Shown here piece by piece: positions 7,331 through 7,812 of a DNA stretch of 7,812 nt (positions within the stretch are counted from its first letter, which is position 1; the number at the start of each line of letters is the position of its first letter). The position numbers were made by a program, and so were the translations under genes. The stretch is from Merdivivens faecigallinarum. Lineage in GTDB: Bacteria > Bacteroidota > Bacteroidia > Bacteroidales > UBA932. Where the stretch lies: assembly GCA_017695055.1 (NCBI GenBank), contig JADILY010000098.1:1-7812 (forward strand), given 5' to 3'. The notes under the pieces are model-generated. The model had not been told where the DNA came from, did not search any database, and was given only the letters and a program-made list of their open reading frames with translations.

Positions 7331-7809
7331 CTCTCCTCCTCCCGTTCTTTCAGACACAGGCCCAGCCCCGCCATGTAAGCGTCCGGCCTGTCCACTGTGA
7401 CCGTCATCTTCCATTCCCCCGGCTCGTCTACGGAAACCCCTTCCCTGTACGGAATGGAGATATCCCGTATGCCGGAATAGGCATTGCGCACATCTCCGGG
7501 GACAAAAACGAAATGTTCACGGTAATCCTTTTCCGACGGGGAAACGAGCAGAATATCCATCGATACCGCCGGCGAATTGTAAAAATCCATATTCTTTCCC
7601 TCCAGCCGCGTGTAGAAAGACACATCGTAGACGGACGGAAAACCTTTCATGCCGAAAGAAAACACATAAGTGGAATCGTCCGCCCCGTCAGTGAGGTCGA
7701 AAAAATAACTCTCTTTCCCGGTATTGCAGGAGACCGGAAAAACCGCTGCCGCACAGAACAGCACCGCGGCCAGCAATCTACTTTCGCGTGGGATTATTGT
7801 CCTTGGCAT
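7327..7809 (-). CDS. Small outer-membrane-type lipoprotein, possibly a divergent GldH
   Basis: This 160-residue protein has a lipoprotein signal: hydrophobic residues about 12-25, then FPVSC with the lipidated cysteine at position 28. The rest looks like one beta-rich domain. The order of elements is DSTYVFSF (45-52), YDVSFYTRLEG (60-70), SMDILLVSP (83-91), an ISIPY strand near 118, and GEWKMTV..AYMAGLGLCLK near the end. This resembles GldH, a small Bacteroidota lipoprotein named from gliding motility but common in non-gliding gut species. The match is to overall pattern only, so the name is tentative. The stop overlaps the trmB start by four bases. The ATG at 7809 is three bases from the window edge and the codon before it is open, so the true start could lie outside; residues 1-28 already form a complete lipoprotein signal, which supports 7809. 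Confidence 0.7.
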   Translation of the reverse strand: MPRTIIPRESRLLAAVLFCAAAVFPVSCNTGKESYFFDLTDGADDSTYVFSFGMKGFPSVYDVSFYTRLEGKNMDFYNSPAVSMDILLVSPSEKDYREHFVFVPGDVRNAYSGIRDISIPYREGVSVDEPGEWKMTVTVDRPDAYMAGLGLCLKEREEER

Positions 7810-7812
7810 CTT

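Noticed and set aside
6716..7378. Plus-strand open frame of 220 codons opposite trmB
   Set aside because: TrmB motifs on the minus strand account for this stretch; no support exists for the opposite strand.
7331..7414. Earlier ATG start for trmB at 7414
   Set aside because: The added 28 residues lie within the upstream lipoprotein gene and do not resemble TrmB; the strong ribosome site points to 7330.

Overview
The window looks like ordinary chromosome from a member of the Bacteroidota, most likely a moderately GC-rich gut Bacteroidales (Alistipes/Rikenellaceae-like is a guess). The evidence is a TAnnTTTG-type promoter box, weak Shine-Dalgarno sequences at most starts, an exported C1B peptidase, a TrmB with the DPQ-type motif seen in this phylum, a GldH-like lipoprotein and a large exported M16 family protein. 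No tRNA, rRNA, mobile element, CRISPR array or phage gene was seen.

Layout, left to right. (1) Bases 1-2063, minus strand: the first 687 codons of an exported M16 (insulinase/pitrilysin-fold) protein that runs off the left edge. Its frame is intact, but the zinc site is gone and the first half is shortened, so it is a predicted pseudoenzyme. (2) Bases 2064-2275: an AT-rich divergent intergenic region with a good promoter for the M16 gene. (3) Bases 2276-5137, plus strand: an exported TPR protein, then, 12 bases later, a long U32 family protein of the RlhA/TrhP type (iron-sulfur RNA hydroxylation factors, historically called collagenase-like peptidases). (4) Bases 5138-5175: a short convergent gap with a GC hairpin. 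(5) Bases 5176-7809 (possibly to the right edge), minus strand, transcribed right to left: a small lipoprotein that may be a divergent GldH, trmB (tRNA m7G46 methyltransferase) overlapping it by 4 bases, and an exported PepC/bleomycin-hydrolase type C1B peptidase 13 bases downstream of trmB.

Two themes recur: RNA modification (the U32 protein and TrmB) and the cell envelope or periplasm (M16-like protein, TPR protein, exported PepC, lipoprotein). In both apparent operons a cytosolic RNA-modification gene sits beside an exported protein. I found no convincing undescribed system. The most unusual object is the M16 protein that has lost all of its metal ligands.
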